From NCBI GenBank assembly GCA_015183035.1, contig JACZZP010000009.1, positions 1,364,001 through 1,428,000 of the forward strand: a stretch of 64,000 bases of DNA, read 5' to 3'. The translations under genes were made by a program, and so were the position numbers. The notes beneath the pieces were generated by a model. That model had not been told where the DNA came from. It saw only the letters and a list, made by a program, of their open reading frames with translations, and searched no databases. This stretch comes from Meloidogyne chitwoodi (Eukaryota > Nematoda > Chromadorea > Rhabditida > Meloidogynidae). Position 1 is the stretch's first letter, and every line of letters begins with the position of its first letter. Positions 36,801 to 49,362 of this stretch are shown in pieces.

Positions 36801-37741
36801 ACATAACAAACCATTAAAAATAAATAAATTACCTTATTATTGATTCTTTTAAATATAAATTTTTGGTATAATTTGTTAGTTAAATTTTTTTCCGGGAAAC
36901 AAGAAAAAAATTTCATTGAACTTACAATTAGAGTTATTAGAAAAAATTTTTTAATGATAATAATATTTTTGTATCGATCCTTTGGGTGGTCAATCCCTTA
37001 GGTTACGACCCTTTTGGTAAAATCAATTAATTTATTTTAAAGCTTGAAACACAAAAAAGATTTTTTTATTATTTGGAGTATTAAAGTTAAAAAAAAGTTT
37101 TAAATAATCTATATTTAACTGATCAATTACTCTCACCTGAAAGCAAAGAGCAAATTTATCGGCTGGTAGAAAATGATCTTTTCTATGCTCTCTAGGTTGA
37201 TCAAAAGAAACTACTGAACTATTAGTGCTGGTGCTAACAACAGAAGAAGAAGGCGAATTCCTTTCTCTGCTATGATGCCTAAGCCGGTTAGAAGATAGTG
37301 GTGGTTGTTGATAATTATGAGAATTTTTATTAAAGTTATGCTGTGATGAACGATGCGAGTGTTTTCTAGTTAGTCCAATAATTGTGCTATCTGTAATAAA
37401 TGTAATCTTTATCAATTTAAATAATTTTTTAAATTATTGTGTAAAACTAAAAACATAGGAGAGAAGTAACTTAAGAAACAAAGAACAACCTTCAAAAAAA
37501 ACATTTCTAATTATCGTATTTAATAATTCCTGATTTCTTAATCCCTCACCAATATATTCACTAATATATACTACTAGATACCGTTCATTCCCCACCTCGG
37601 CTATTTCCGTTTATATTAATTGTAGACGCTTTATGGTTTTGTTGCTGAGGATTTTTTGATGACAGCTTTTTGCTACTGTTGCTCCTGTTAAGTTGTTTTT
37701 GGCGATGAGAAATGACGTCCAGTTTGAGGGCCTCAATACAA
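33812..37741 (-). CDS. soc-2: SHOC2/SOC-2/SUR-8 leucine-rich-repeat scaffold
   Basis: SHOC2 joins active MRAS/Ras and protein phosphatase 1 to dephosphorylate and activate RAF, acting in Ras-MAPK signalling. About 18-20 leucine-rich repeats of 23 residues are spread over many short exons, for example [78 protein letters not shown] and [19 protein letters not shown]. The C-terminal cap reads [15 protein letters not shown], then [20 protein letters not shown], the expected SHOC2 ending; the stop is at 33814-33812. The N-terminal exons (37741-37600 and about 37390-37132) are Ser/His/Arg/Gln-rich and disordered. They include SSVVSFDQ, a possible RVxF-like phosphatase contact. No ATG is found in the first readable exon, so a further 5' exon is likely. 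An intron at about 34265-34470 is longer than usual. Confidence 0.92.
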
Positions 37742-38708
37742 AAGAAGAGAATAATAATTAAACTTTTAAAAATTACTGAAAAATTATAAATTATTTATGA
37801 ATGTGAAATATCATTTAAATACATATATCTAAATAGTATCAAGAATTAAAAGATCAAATTAGGGCTTCGAACTCGATTATTAAATATTTTAATTTTGTCG
37901 AACCCCGAGTTTCAACACAAAATAAGTAGAGCAGCCGAAATAATCTCAGAAAATAAAATATATAAAAGGTAGGATTGATTTAGCTATCTCTACGAATCAA
38001 ATTTTTTATCCATCAACTACCCCCCTATTTCTTTATTAATTAGATAGATGGAAATTTAATTGGGCCTAATATTTAATAAATATATACATAAATATTTTAT
38101 TCAAAAATACCTTTTAATATTTAATTTGATGGATAATTAAAAATAAATTAATTTAATAAAAATTAAGTTTTTTTTTAAATTAAGTTATATTTTTAAATAT
38201 TTAGAATAAATATATTTAAGTTTTAGAAAGTGTTGTGTGTGTGTAATTTTAAAGAAAAATCAATTTTGAATTATTTTGTAGTGTTTAAACCTTTCGCAAT
38301 TGAAGTGAGAATAATAATAAATTAAAAAGAGAATAAATATAATGAAAATTATATACAAAGAGGATTTATTGAAAAATATAATTATTTTATAAATTTATTT
38401 AATTTTATTAACAAAAAGTAAATATATGTATTTATAATAATATTAAATATAGAGAAAATAATAAATATTTTTAATGTTGAAATTATATTTGATAATTTTT
38501 ATTTTCATTGGAATAGAAAAAATAGGATTTACATATTTAAATAATAATAATTAATTTTAAAAAAATATATATGAAACAATTTACTAATTTTTGGTGAAAA
38601 TATTAAAGAAATTATTTTTAAAAATAAAATAAAAATTTATTTTAGGTTTTAAAAAGTTTAAAATAAAAAAATTTTTATATATTATTTATTACATTTTAAA
38701 TAAAAAAT
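37742..38708. other. Upstream flank of the SHOC2 gene
   Basis: AT-rich; the missing first coding exon of the SHOC2 gene may lie here or just beyond. No exon could be assigned. A less AT-rich portion lies at 37850-38080. Confidence 0.4.
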
Positions 38709-39082
38709 GGTTCTTTTCCGTTCTGCGCCACCCCCCATTTCGGTGCCAAAATTTTGAGTGCCAACTAATACTTTTATATAAAATTTATTAATAAGCAAAC
38801 CGCAGTTTTGAAAAAACTTTGCAGAATTTGCTTCATCAGGACATTCTACCATTAGTGTGTCGTAATTATAGGGCATTTTAATTTGATTATTTTTTAATTT
38901 TATATATTTTAATTTTTATTACATTAATTTGTTTTATATACTTGTTTATTGACCAGCGATCATCAAAAAATACAACAAAAATAAGGATTATACATAATTC
39001 AAATATTAATGAATTAAAAGTATTAGTTGGCACTCAAAATTTTGGCACCGAAATGGGGGGTGGCGCAGAACGGAAAAGAACC
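38709..39082. mobile_element. Foldback element with identical 67-bp arms
   Basis: The left arm (38709-38775) begins GGTTCTTTTCCGTTCTGCGC; the right arm (39016-39082) is its exact reverse complement as far as I can compare by eye. The spacer of about 240 bp is AT-rich with one less AT-rich part (38785-38875). The arms are much more GC-rich than the flanks and have no coding capacity of their own. Open frames on either strand (38682-38876 and 38942-39124) share a segment only because they cross the arms. Identical arms suggest a recent insertion or arm conversion. Confidence 0.82.
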
Positions 39083-40999
39083 AAAAAAATAAAAAGAAAA
39101 ATAAGAAGGAATGCGCAAAATTAATAAATATAATTATAACTGACTCATTTATTTTCTATTTAACTTAAAATATTCGTCATATTATTATATTATTTTTCTT
39201 TGGATTTTTTTAATTTTTTTTTTGCTTAAAAAAGAGCATGCGCTTTTTTTATTTGTTAATCGAGAAAAAAGCGTGCTGGTTTGTGCATTGTGGAAATGAG
39301 AAAAAAGGTTTATTATTATTATTTGTAAGAAAATTATATATATGAAGCAGCTGTTTCTGCTAAATTAATAGCAAACGGGAATAGACAAAAAAAGGCAAAA
39401 AAGTACACTACTCACAATTTTGTCGCATTCCTTAATTTATCGGTTTTCTTCTACATATTTGTCATTATTTCATCTATTTTAAAAGCCAAATAATTTTTAG
39501 GGAGCTCTCTGACTGTCATTTGTGATAATTGATAGTGAAAAGAAGTAAAAATAAAGGCCGCAATCGCCGATTATTTTTTCCCAATTTGAGGGGATGGAGG
39601 CCGTTTACGTTAATGCAGTAATTTAAAAGAAAGAAACTATAATTGATTTTAGAAAAAATAATTTTTTTTAAAGTTAAAAATAGGGTATATTTATGTATTT
39701 ATATAAATAAATATTAAATTAAAAAAATAATTAAATTATTAAAAGAAATAATATAAAAAATTATTTAAGAAAATTTTATAAAAATATTTATAAAAAGAAT
39801 ATTTAGCAATTTTTTAATAAAGTTAAGCCCGGAAAAAATGAACAATAAAAAAAAGAAAAAAAGGCAAGAACACTGAAAATGAAAAAATTTAAATGATGAA
39901 AATCGGAGAAAAGTGTCTCTTAGGATGAAATAATATTATAAAAAGAAAAAAGTGTGAAAAGCATGGTCACGAAAAAAATAAAATAAAAGCATATATAAAA
40001 AGCTAAAATGGTCAATAAAAAAGGATTTCAGAAACTATGCGTAATTTAAGAGAGAAATTGTTTTTTTACTATTTTGTTACTGATGTACTCCCTTGGGAGA
40101 GAAAGAGTAAGAACACACTTGTACGAACACTAAAAGTGCTTTTTTCAATATAGAAAATTGGTAAAAATATATATTTTTTAATATTAAGAATAAGAAATAT
40201 ATTTTTATTATTTTTTGAGTTTTATTATTTAATTTATTTTACTTTAATTATTTACAAATATTTATATTTTTCTTTATAATCAGATAATAATTATTATTAT
40301 ATTTAATTTCTTTGCATTAATATTTTAATAAATAAATTAATTTAATCATATGAATCTGTCATTTTGGAGAAAGAGAAAATAAATAAATAAATTGTTTAAT
40401 TTTTTTTTAAATAAAGTCTACTTTCTTTAATTTCATTAATTGATTAACATTTTTAAGGCCAATAATTGATATATAATTTGTTAACTGAAAAAGCAAATAA
40501 TTTAATGAAATAGAAAATTAAATTTTTATAATTAATAAATATTTTAATATTTATTATTTGTAAATAAATATTAAATTATTGAGATATTAAAAATAAAAAA
40601 TATGTATAGTGAATCATAATTTATTATAAATAAATAAATTATATAATAATTATTATTAAATATCAGAAAAATTAAATTTTATTATTATTTAATTAATTAT
40701 AATTAATTTTAATAAAATTAAATATTTTATTAAAATATATTTAAATGTTTATTCAAATATATCTTTTAATTAAAATATTATTTATGTAATATTTAAAATT
40801 AATTAATTTAATAAATATTTAATTAATTATTATAATTTTTAGTAAAAATATTAATGCCAATAATTATGGAGAGGTTAGAGAATATTTAAAAATAATTTTT
40901 AATTTAAATAATTAGGTAAAGTATTATATATTTAGAGTGTTCTAACTATTTTTTTAATTAAAAAATAATAATTTTAATTTCTAGAAAATTCATGGGGAA
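39083..40999. other. AT-rich intergenic stretch
   Basis: No gene seen. It includes a small GCATGCGC palindrome near 39236-39250 and a less AT-rich part at 39390-39620. The final 150 bp could hold the 5' exon of the next gene, but no joined frame could be established. Confidence 0.45.
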
Positions 41000-42490
41000 A
41001 TGAATATATTTTTAAATAAGTTTGGTCAATGTATATTAAATGAAAAAATTACAAATGGAGAAGTAAATTAATTAATTTAAAAAATAATAATTGTTATTTT
41101 AAAGATAATTGTTAATAATAATTTTAAAGATGAACAATTTATTAATTGTCTTGAAAATTTTGATGAATTAGTTTATTTAAATAATTGCGGAATAGAAAAT
41201 TATGAGTAAAATAATTTTAAATTAATTAAAAATAATATTTAATTATTAAATATTAGTTTAATTTCTTATTGCTTTAAAATTAATTTTTTTGGCCGTTTTG
41301 GTGTTCAAAGTGTTAATTCAATTATAAAACCAAATTATCCAAAAACTATAAATGAAAAAGAAGCTAATTATATGCAAGGTTTTATTTAATTTAAAAATAA
41401 TAATTATATTTATTTAGATAAAGTTCTTGTTTTAATTGATGGTTGTTTTAAATGTTCTTCTCCAAATATTAATGAAGAAAAAATTAAAATAAATATTAAA
41501 TTAATTCAAATTCATCAAATTGTTTAAATATATATTTAATTAATTATTTTATTTATTTAAGGGATCAATTAAAGAAATATGCCCTGAGAAAGATGTTATT
41601 ATAAGGTTATATTTTATTTAAATTTAAAAATAATTTAAAAATTGGTTTTATTTTTTTAAATATTTTTTAAAATTTCAATTTTTTTAAGTAATTAAATTTT
41701 TGTCAATCTTATTTTAAGATAAATTTTTTTCATAATATTTTTAAAAATTTGACAATATAAAAAAATCATTTATTAAAAAACAAAATTTTAATTTTTAAAA
41801 TATATTTAAGTGAATTAAAATTTAATCAATCAAAAGGTTCATTTATTATTGGTGGAATATTTTATGAAAGGTAATTTTATTTTTATATATTTTTTTTAAT
41901 TTAAAAAAAAATAAAATTTTAAGAAGTTGTCCTTCATTTTATAACAAAACTTTAAAACTTGATCCATTAAAGTAATTAATTTAATTTTTAAATATATATT
42001 AAAGGGTAAAAATGTTTTTAAAATTTAGAATAGATATTTTTTAGAGGAAGTTAATTTTGAGTGATATTTTAAATGAATTTTAAATAAAAATAAATGTTTT
42101 TTTTTAATTTTCACCTTTTCCTGCTACTCAAAACTTTTACTTTTTTTAATTTATTTTAAAAAAGATATAATCATAAAATGAAAATTATAATCGAACATAA
42201 TTGTGGTCGATTGCCTGATTCAACAGAAATGGTAAAAGAGTATTTTTTAATATTTTATTATAAAAATAATTTAAATTTAAGTATTATATATATTTTAATA
42301 ATTTAATTAATTTAATACAACTTGAGAATAATATATTTGAGGTAAAATTAAAATAAATATATTTTTTATATTTATTATTTAGTTACGTCAATTAAAAATT
42401 AATATTCCTGAAAATAATCGAAAAAATATTATTAATGTTAATTGGGATAAAAAGGGTTATAATTATTATATTCCAAAAGAAAATAATTGA
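41000..42490 (+). CDS. Probable transthyretin-like (TTL) family protein, start uncertain
   Basis: A chain of short exons ends at TGA 42488-42490. Readable pieces in order: MNIFLNKFGQCILNEKITNG; FKDEQFINCLENFDELVYLN; FFGRFGVQSVNSIIKPNYPK; KVLVLIDGCFKCSSPNINEE followed by KIKINIKLIQIH; SELKFNQSKGSFIIGGIFYE; NKTLKLDPLK with KMKIIIEHNCGRLPD; and a C-terminal exon ending KKGYNYYIPKENN. The pattern GxFxC ... IKINIKL ... GSFIIGG ... LKIxIEHxC is what nematode TTL domains show: an opening beta strand with Cys, GxFxVxG, then a strand ending in HxC. The match is partial, so the family call is an inference. No signal peptide was found, probably because the 5' exon is missing. Several introns are tiny and one, near 41610-41815, is longer. 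Confidence 0.5.
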
Positions 42491-45017
42491 AGAATAATAA
42501 AAATTAATTTAAAAATAAATATATTTATTTATTTTTTTAAATAAAATTAATTATTTAATTTTACAAATTTACACTTTTATTTATTTTTATTAATTAATTA
42601 TAGATTAAAATACAAATTTTTTGTATTTATTTTATTTAAAGTTTTTTCTCTTTTATTTTTTCAGTTTTTAAATAAACAATCAATTTTGTAAATATTTTTA
42701 TTTTAATAGCTTTTGCTTTTTAGTTTAATATTTAATTTTTGATTTTTCTAAAATAACTCCATTAATTCTATAAACGAACAAAAGTTATTTTTAATTAAAA
42801 ATAAACTTTTAAATTAAATTATTATTTTAAATTAAATTAAAATATAAATAATATTCTTTTATATAAACTTTTAATCTTTTTATAAAAATTTATATTATCA
42901 GCAAACTTTTAACTCGTGTTAATCTAAAATCAATGTGATGAACTCTAAACATATATAAATAAGAAAAAAAGAAAATAACAGTTGGCGAAACGGCCTTCCT
43001 CTCCACGAGGCCTTTCCCCAACCATTGGCGCTTTTTTTCTCTTTACATAAATATGTACATAACTCTCCGTCCATCTTTGGTCGTCTGCCAGCATTGGGAC
43101 GACCGGCTCCACGTGGTTTTACAAAACTGACGTTTTTCTTGGACTTTTTATTTTTATATTTTTGTTTATATTCTTTCAGACACATTGCGCATTAATTTAT
43201 CATTGACAAAATATTAATTAAAATATTTAAAAAATTTTATATAGGAAGGATTTTTCTCAAAATTTACTTTTTTCTTTTTAATTAAATAAAAAAGGGTTAT
43301 CTGCGCATGTTGAAAGATTTCGTTAATTATCCTTTTAAATTCTTTAAAAATTTTATTTTTTTAAATCTACTATGTGTTTGTGATATTTGTCGATTTAAGA
43401 GAGAGAAAAAATTATAATAAATAGATATAGAATTTTACCATCCTTTTTTTTTAATTTTATTTTCTCTTATCAAGCGAGGCCATATTTTTTCTCAATTTTT
43501 ATTTTCTCTTATCTTTTTACAACACTTTAAATTTTTTCTGTTCAAACACCAAAAATAACCGCTCCCTCCCATATTTTTTTCTGTTACCAAAATTTATCAA
43601 ACACAAGCAATAATAAGACTAACTTTTGCTCAAACAATTTATCAGAAACTCAACCAATTTTTATTTTTTCCTTTTTTCTTTTAATATCTATTATATTAAC
43701 ATTTCTTTCCAAAAATATAATATGTACGGTGAAAAATATATTTAAAAAAAAAGTAATAAAAATGTCCATCTTTGTCACTCCAACTTTAATCTATCTAATT
43801 TTTCTTAACATAAATATTTGGGCCTTGCTCTTTGAATTTTTAATACAACTATGTACATAGGTATGTTAAACTAGCCAGTAGTAAAAAGGATATTTGATCA
43901 ATTACTAATTTATCTGTTTCTCTGCCTTCATTTTCACTCATTGGTAGCCATTTTTATCTTCTTTTCTTTATAAATCGGCTGGCTATTATATATTACCCCC
44001 TTTTAATCCAAAAAACTCCATAGTTGGTTTTGTCGACGTCGAACTTTTGGCTTTTTGCCAATTTGTCGGGAAATACTTCTTTAAAGACACAAAACACATT
44101 AAAATATAGAAAATAAAATAAAAGAAGATAAATATTAATTTAGAAAACAAAAGAGAGAGAAAAAGAATAAAAACTGCTGTGTGTCTATATAGTGGTGTCT
44201 GGTAGTAGTTATATTATGTAGTGTAGGCAAATAGGGTGGCAAACATTTGGACGATGCTTCCAAATATTTTACTTCTCTCTTTTGAGAACAGCAATGGCGC
44301 TCCAGGGGTCGTCAATCAATAAGAGACACTCAGAGCCTGCTATAGTCTCTCTCTCTCTTTCTTTTCTATAATCTGTTCCTACTTTTTCTAAAATTCTCGA
44401 TTTCTTACATAAAAATAAACATGTATGTATGTATTTTTTCTTGTTAATTTGTAGTCGAAAATTAAAAGGTAGAAAAAGTTTTTTAAAGACTTTTTATTTT
44501 TTTTTAATTAATAAAATAATTAAATTTTATTTTTAAAACAATTCTTTAAATTCTTTTATTATTTTTATCCAAACTTTAAATATAGTTTTTCTTCCCATTT
44601 TAGTAGTAAAAATATATTATAATCTTCATTATTTGTTCTATGAGACATGAAATTGTCATTAATTACTTTTTTCGTTTGGAATAACCAATTTTATTTTTAA
44701 AGCCAAACCCCCCAAATTACTATAAACTAACACCATTTTTACTTGGTGTTCTTTTTTTATTATAGTTTTAGTTTTTTTATTACGTCTGCTCTTTTCAAAT
44801 AAAAAATCAGAGTTCATCATTGAGTAAAAAATCCAAATCAAAAATAGAAAATTAATTTTTTTAATTGTTTTATTTTTACTTTTTTTTTAATATTTTAATT
44901 TAATAATAATATGTACATATTTATATAAAAAAATAATTTTGTTTTAAGTTTATAAATTTTTCATTCATTACTTATTTTATTAATTAAAAATTATCCTTTA
45001 GATATATTTAATTAAAA
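42491..45017. other. Long intergenic region upstream of the HLH-30 gene
   Basis: Mostly AT-rich. It holds a GC-richer island at about 42980-43130 (listed separately), less AT-rich blocks at 43540-43640 and 43790-44370, and a CT-rich run at 44345-44365. The less AT-rich blocks close to 44.0-44.4 kb are candidates for promoter or 5' leader elements of the downstream bHLH gene; this is inferred from position only. Confidence 0.4.
42919..43185 (-). CDS. Doubtful small ORF over a GC-rich island
   Basis: An 88-residue frame reads MCLKEYKQKYKNKKSKKN, then PRGAGRPNAGRRPKMDGE, KEKKSANGWGKASWRGRP and a hydrophobic end (QLLFSFFLIYICLEFITLIL). The GRP and GRRP clusters resemble AT-hook cores, and the hydrophobic end could be a tail anchor. 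The DNA of 42985-43130 is much richer in G+C than its surroundings and contains an inverted GGTCGTC/GACGACC pair (about 43078-43105). Both the composition and the lack of introns make a repeat remnant or structured RNA just as likely as a gene. Confidence 0.25.
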   Translation of the reverse strand: MCLKEYKQKYKNKKSKKNVSFVKPRGAGRPNAGRRPKMDGELCTYLCKEKKSANGWGKASWRGRPFRQLLFSFFLIYICLEFITLILD

Positions 45018-47394
45018 ATGCTTCAGAATTATCTTCAACAGCAACAAAATTCACAAAGAACGGAAAATAATACAGATAGTCAACAGCAACAGGTTTTAAT
45101 AAATAACTAAATTCTAAATTTCAATTAAATTTTATAGTTAGATGAATTTATAATTGATGAAATTCTTTCACTTGAGGGTGAACAACAACAAGCTAACAAT
45201 CGTCAGGTAATTTTATTAAGGTTTACTAAAAATTGAAAATTTTAAAAGTTTGTCAAAATTAATTCCCTTTCTCATCCCCTAAATTTTATTTTAATATTTT
45301 AACAAAAAAATTGAATACATTTTTTATAAAAAAATATTTTTAAAGAATAATTACGGTTGCACTACATCTATCCAACAACAACAAACAAGTCGACCAATTC
45401 CTCTATCAACAGCCTGTAGTCGAGATTCCTCTGTTTTTAAATATTTTATTTATTTTAAAAAATTTATTATTTTTTAAAGAATGCATCAATTCAAAGTGGG
45501 TCTCCTGGTTTTCAAACAGCTAATGGTGCTTTTGGTTTATATAGTCCTAAAAATGATAATGATTTTCGTCAAATTATTTCTTCAAGTGCACCAACTTCAT
45601 GTGAAATAGAGTATGTTCCTCAATTGGATAGTCAAAATTTTTTATTATTAAATAATTTAAATAATTATAATTCTTCCTCTATGGAATATAGAAAGGGAGA
45701 AAAAGATGAAAATGTAGGTGAGGATGATGAGGAAGAAGATGATGATGAGGAGGAAGAGGAGGAGAAGAATGATGAGAAGGATAAATGGGAAAGTGGAGAA
45801 AAAATTGAAAAATATAATAATTTTGAATTAATAGAAAACCAAAAATCATCCTTTTTATCAGATCGAAAATCTGTTTTAAAAAGACAAAATAGTTTTGGAG
45901 GAGTTTGTGGGGAAAGGAAAAAGGGATTTTATAGAGGAGAACAGAAATTACGTGAAATTGTTCTTAGGTCTGTAAAAATATTTAAAAAGACTAAAAAATT
46001 AATTTTTTATTCCTTATCTTTGTAAATGATTTTTTTAAATTAAGGAATTTTATCAGAAGGGGCGCTCCTGGTGTTAATGTCAGTGGACCTGCTACAGTAA
46101 ATAATAGTAGAGGATCTCATAATTCACAGGCTACTACTATTAATCGTGATTTAAACATGACTGAAGTTGAGATTTATAAAGATAGACGTAAAAAGGATAT
46201 TCATAATATGAGTAAATTTATTATTTATTTATAAATTTATATCTTTATATTTTAGTTGAAAGAAGGCGAAGATATAATATTAATGATAGAATTAAAGAAC
46301 TAGGTTTAATGCTTCCAAAATCAACTGCGGAGTTAAAATTTATGAAATAATATTTAAATAATATTTTATTTTATAGAGAAATGAAATTAAATAAAGGTAC
46401 AATTTTAAAAGCTTCTTGTGATTATATTCGTCAATTACAAAAAGATAGAGAAATTATGATAAGGTTTGAATATTTTAACAATATACCTATAAATATTTTA
46501 AACAGGCATCAACAAAAGACTTCAAAATTAGAAGAACTTTCCAGGCAATATTTCCAAAGAATTCAAGTATTTTTTAAGAAATATAATTATTATTTCTTAA
46601 AACTTAATAATATTTTTAAGGATTTAGAGGGTCAATTGGAAAAAAATGGGATTAATGTACCTCCATGTAAACTACCAGCCCCAAATGCCTTATCACCACC
46701 AATATGCCTACCTTCCTCTACACAACATGGAAAATGTATAAAACAAGAACCATCAGAAGAATTAATTGGAAGTTTTTCACCATCTAGTACTCCTCAGGTA
46801 TTTAAAAAAATTTTTTTTTAAATTTATTTTTAAGGCAAAAATTGCCTGTAGCCTTCAAGAAATGCAAATTGCAAGTCCAACAGGAAGTAATGCTTCTCTT
46901 CTAAAAATGTCAACAATTCAACCACATTTTGGTCAATCTCCAACTGCTTTTATTATTGGAAGTGCGCCTAGTGATATGGCTAGTTATTTAAATCAACATG
47001 TATTAACAACATCAATAACAAATAATAATAATCTTCTTCAACATCAACAAAGACAACAACAGCAACAACAACCTATGGAATTTGGTATTTTTAAATATAT
47101 TTTAAATTTTAAAGATATTTTTTAAAGGTTCTAGTATGGCAAATTGGAATAATCAATCTCAATTAGGCCAAATATTTAATGTCAATAATTATGGAGAATT
47201 AAGTATGGAAGAATTTGTTTTTCAACAAGTTAATTATTTATTTATTTTTTTAATTTAATCATTTTATTTAGAATCGTGGACCTTTACAAGGACAAGATCC
47301 TTTAATGTCACAACATGGAGGTAGTTTGTCTAATCAATTGTCACCAGTTATCCAATGGGATCAGTCAAGTTTTTCTCCTGGTCATGAACATTGA
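45018..47394 (+). CDS. hlh-30: HLH-30/TFEB/MITF bHLH-leucine-zipper transcription factor
   Basis: Regulator of lysosome/autophagy genes and of nutrient and stress responses; binds E-box/CLEAR sites as a dimer. First exons: 45018-45092 (Gln-rich), 45138-45206 and about 45346-45430. The second encodes [18 protein letters not shown], matching the conserved activation motif of MITF/TFE proteins. A long exon (about 45481-45967) has a Ser/Asn region and a dense acidic stretch of Asp/Glu (45715-45790). The DNA-binding part reads RRKKDIHNM, then [43 protein letters not shown] and [20 protein letters not shown], and the zipper continues to [10 protein letters not shown]. The C-terminal half is Pro/Ser/Gln-rich with a polyglutamine run near 47040-47075, ending FSPGHEH. 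The basic-region E and RR residues for E-box contact are intact. Confidence 0.94.
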
Positions 47395-48888
47395 AATTAT
47401 TTAAATATATAAATTAAATATAATAGTTATACTTATATATATTTTTTTTATAATAATTTGTGAAGAAACGGGCAGAACAGACAGGGTTACAACAAAGTCA
47501 GATTAAATTAATATTTTTGTTTTATATATATAAAATTCCTTTTTTGAAGAATTTTTGTCAATTAATATTAAAAATATTTTCTCTTACTTCTCAAATAAAA
47601 AAATAAAATGTTATTTTTAATTATTTATTAATGAGTTTAAGTCAGAGATAATATAATTTTATATTTATAAATTAATATTGTGTAAATATATATAATTTTT
47701 TATTTTAATATAAAACTATCAGGTTATGCCTTTTCTTATCCAATATGTACATATTCTCTCTATTTTGTTTAAATATATATCTCTTATTTTTTAATTTTCT
47801 TTTAAAGCCCAAATTTTATTTTATTTTTCCTTGTTTTTTGTATTAAATATTGCTCATCAAACTTAAGAATTCAAAGCAACTTTAAAATTTTTAAAAATAA
47901 TTTAATATAAAATGATGGGGAATAATATAATTATAATTGTAAGTAAATATGTTGATTTTTGTCAAAATTATATATTTTTATCAGAAGGAAGAATTTTATT
48001 TCTTAAAATATACAAATAATCTAATATTATTAATTATATATATATTGTCACTCAACAAACATTAAAAACGTGTATGTATATTTTTAAACAATTTGTTTAA
48101 AGTAATTTTAAAATTGTTAATTAATTTGGAAATTAACCTAAAATAATTTAAAATTTTAAATAATTTATTTATTCTAATAAAATGACATTTTTACACAATA
48201 TGTAAATATTTTGAATAATAAAGTATTTAATGAAGTAGAGAATATTAAGACTGTAATTCTCTAACAGAAGAAATCCTTTTACTTATTTTCAAAAGTAATT
48301 AATAAATAAATTATTTGGTACACCTAAACTGATTGTGAGTCTGCACGACTGAGTCTGGCTCAACTGACTGAGTCACGTTGTTCAAATTCAACTAAATTCG
48401 TTTATTTTCATCTCATTCGACTCAGCTCGAAGAGCTCTTTCAAATGAGCTATCATTTGTATTTTTATATAATTTGTATCTAGAAAAAAACTTGAGTTAAA
48501 CATTAAAACGATGACTCAGTTGCAGTTGAAATGCTCCCAATTATTTATTTAAATTAACTATTTGAATTAAATTATTATAATCATTTACTTTTTTTTTCAT
48601 TAATTTTTCATTTTTTTCAATGACAGTAAAATTAATAATAATTTTTATATTGAATTACTAAGCTATTAAATATTTTAATTAATTAATTAATTTAGAGAAT
48701 TAATTTGATAAAATATTTAATTTTTACTCTTTTATTTTTGTTAATCAAACTGGAACGGGCATATTATTTTATTCGCTAAATTATTAATATTTGCTGTAAA
48801 CTATTTTAAAATTAATATATAAATTGAGAAGAAAATTATTTAAAATTAAATTATTATATTTTAATTATTTTAATTAAAAATATTAAAA
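47395..48888. other. 3' flank of the HLH-30 gene and intergenic spacer
   Basis: AT-rich 3' UTR and spacer. A less AT-rich patch at 48330-48540 contains several GACTGAGTC / TGACTCAG words and a GAGCTC-containing segment. No gene seen. Confidence 0.45.
48330..48540. repeat. Patch rich in GACTCAG/CTGAGTC words
   Basis: The words GACTGAGTCTGG, GACTGAGTCACG, CGACTCAGCTCG and GATGACTCAGTTG occur in both orientations within 210 bp. Similar words occur at 953-1030. It could be a decayed repeat or a cluster of bZIP-type (TGACTCA-like) sites; the sequence does not decide. Confidence 0.35.
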
Positions 48889-49191
48889 ATGAATAAATAT
48901 TTAATTTCATTTATTCTTTTAATTTTAATAATTACAATTAATTTATCTGAATGTGGTTATGGATATGGAGGAATGGGTGGTGGAGGTAGCTCAGGCGGTG
49001 GTTTTCAATCAGGATCATCATCACAAGGTTTATTTATTTTTTAAAATAAAATAAAATTATTTATAATTTAAGGATTTAATCAATGGAGTAGTGGATCTAG
49101 TGGTGGTAGTAGTGGTGGTGGTTTTGGAAGTGGTGGTGGTATGCCTGGAGGTGGAGGAAGTAGTGGAGGTGGATATTATGGACGAAAATAA
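48889..49191 (+). CDS. Small secreted glycine-rich peptide, 85 residues
   Basis: Exons 48889-49027 and 49073-49191 join in frame (258 nt). The N-terminus MNKYLISFILLILIITINLS followed by ECGYGYGG is a clear signal peptide with cleavage likely near SEC-GYG. The mature part is Gly/Ser-rich (GGMGGGGSSGGGFQSGSSSQ, then repeated SSGGSSGGGFGSGGG) and ends GGYYGRK. Nematode proteins of this kind include cuticle-associated and antimicrobial (caenacin/neuropeptide-like) peptides and secreted gland products; the sequence does not say which. The gene is convergent with the aminopeptidase gene (171 bp between stops). Confidence 0.75.
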
Positions 49192-49362
49192 ATTTAAATA
49201 TTTTATATTCAACGATAATAAAAATTTTATAAAAAAGAAAAAACTTGTAATATCTACAAAAGATTAAAAATATTTTAAAAAATTATTGTAAATTTAGTAA
49301 TTAATATTATTAAATAAATAAATAAATATTTGTTAATTAAATAACTTTTAAAAATATAATTA

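Noticed and set aside
38682..39124. Two open frames on opposite strands sharing a peptide with VGTQNFGTEMGGG
   Set aside because: The shared peptide is simply the inverted arm of the foldback element read from each side.
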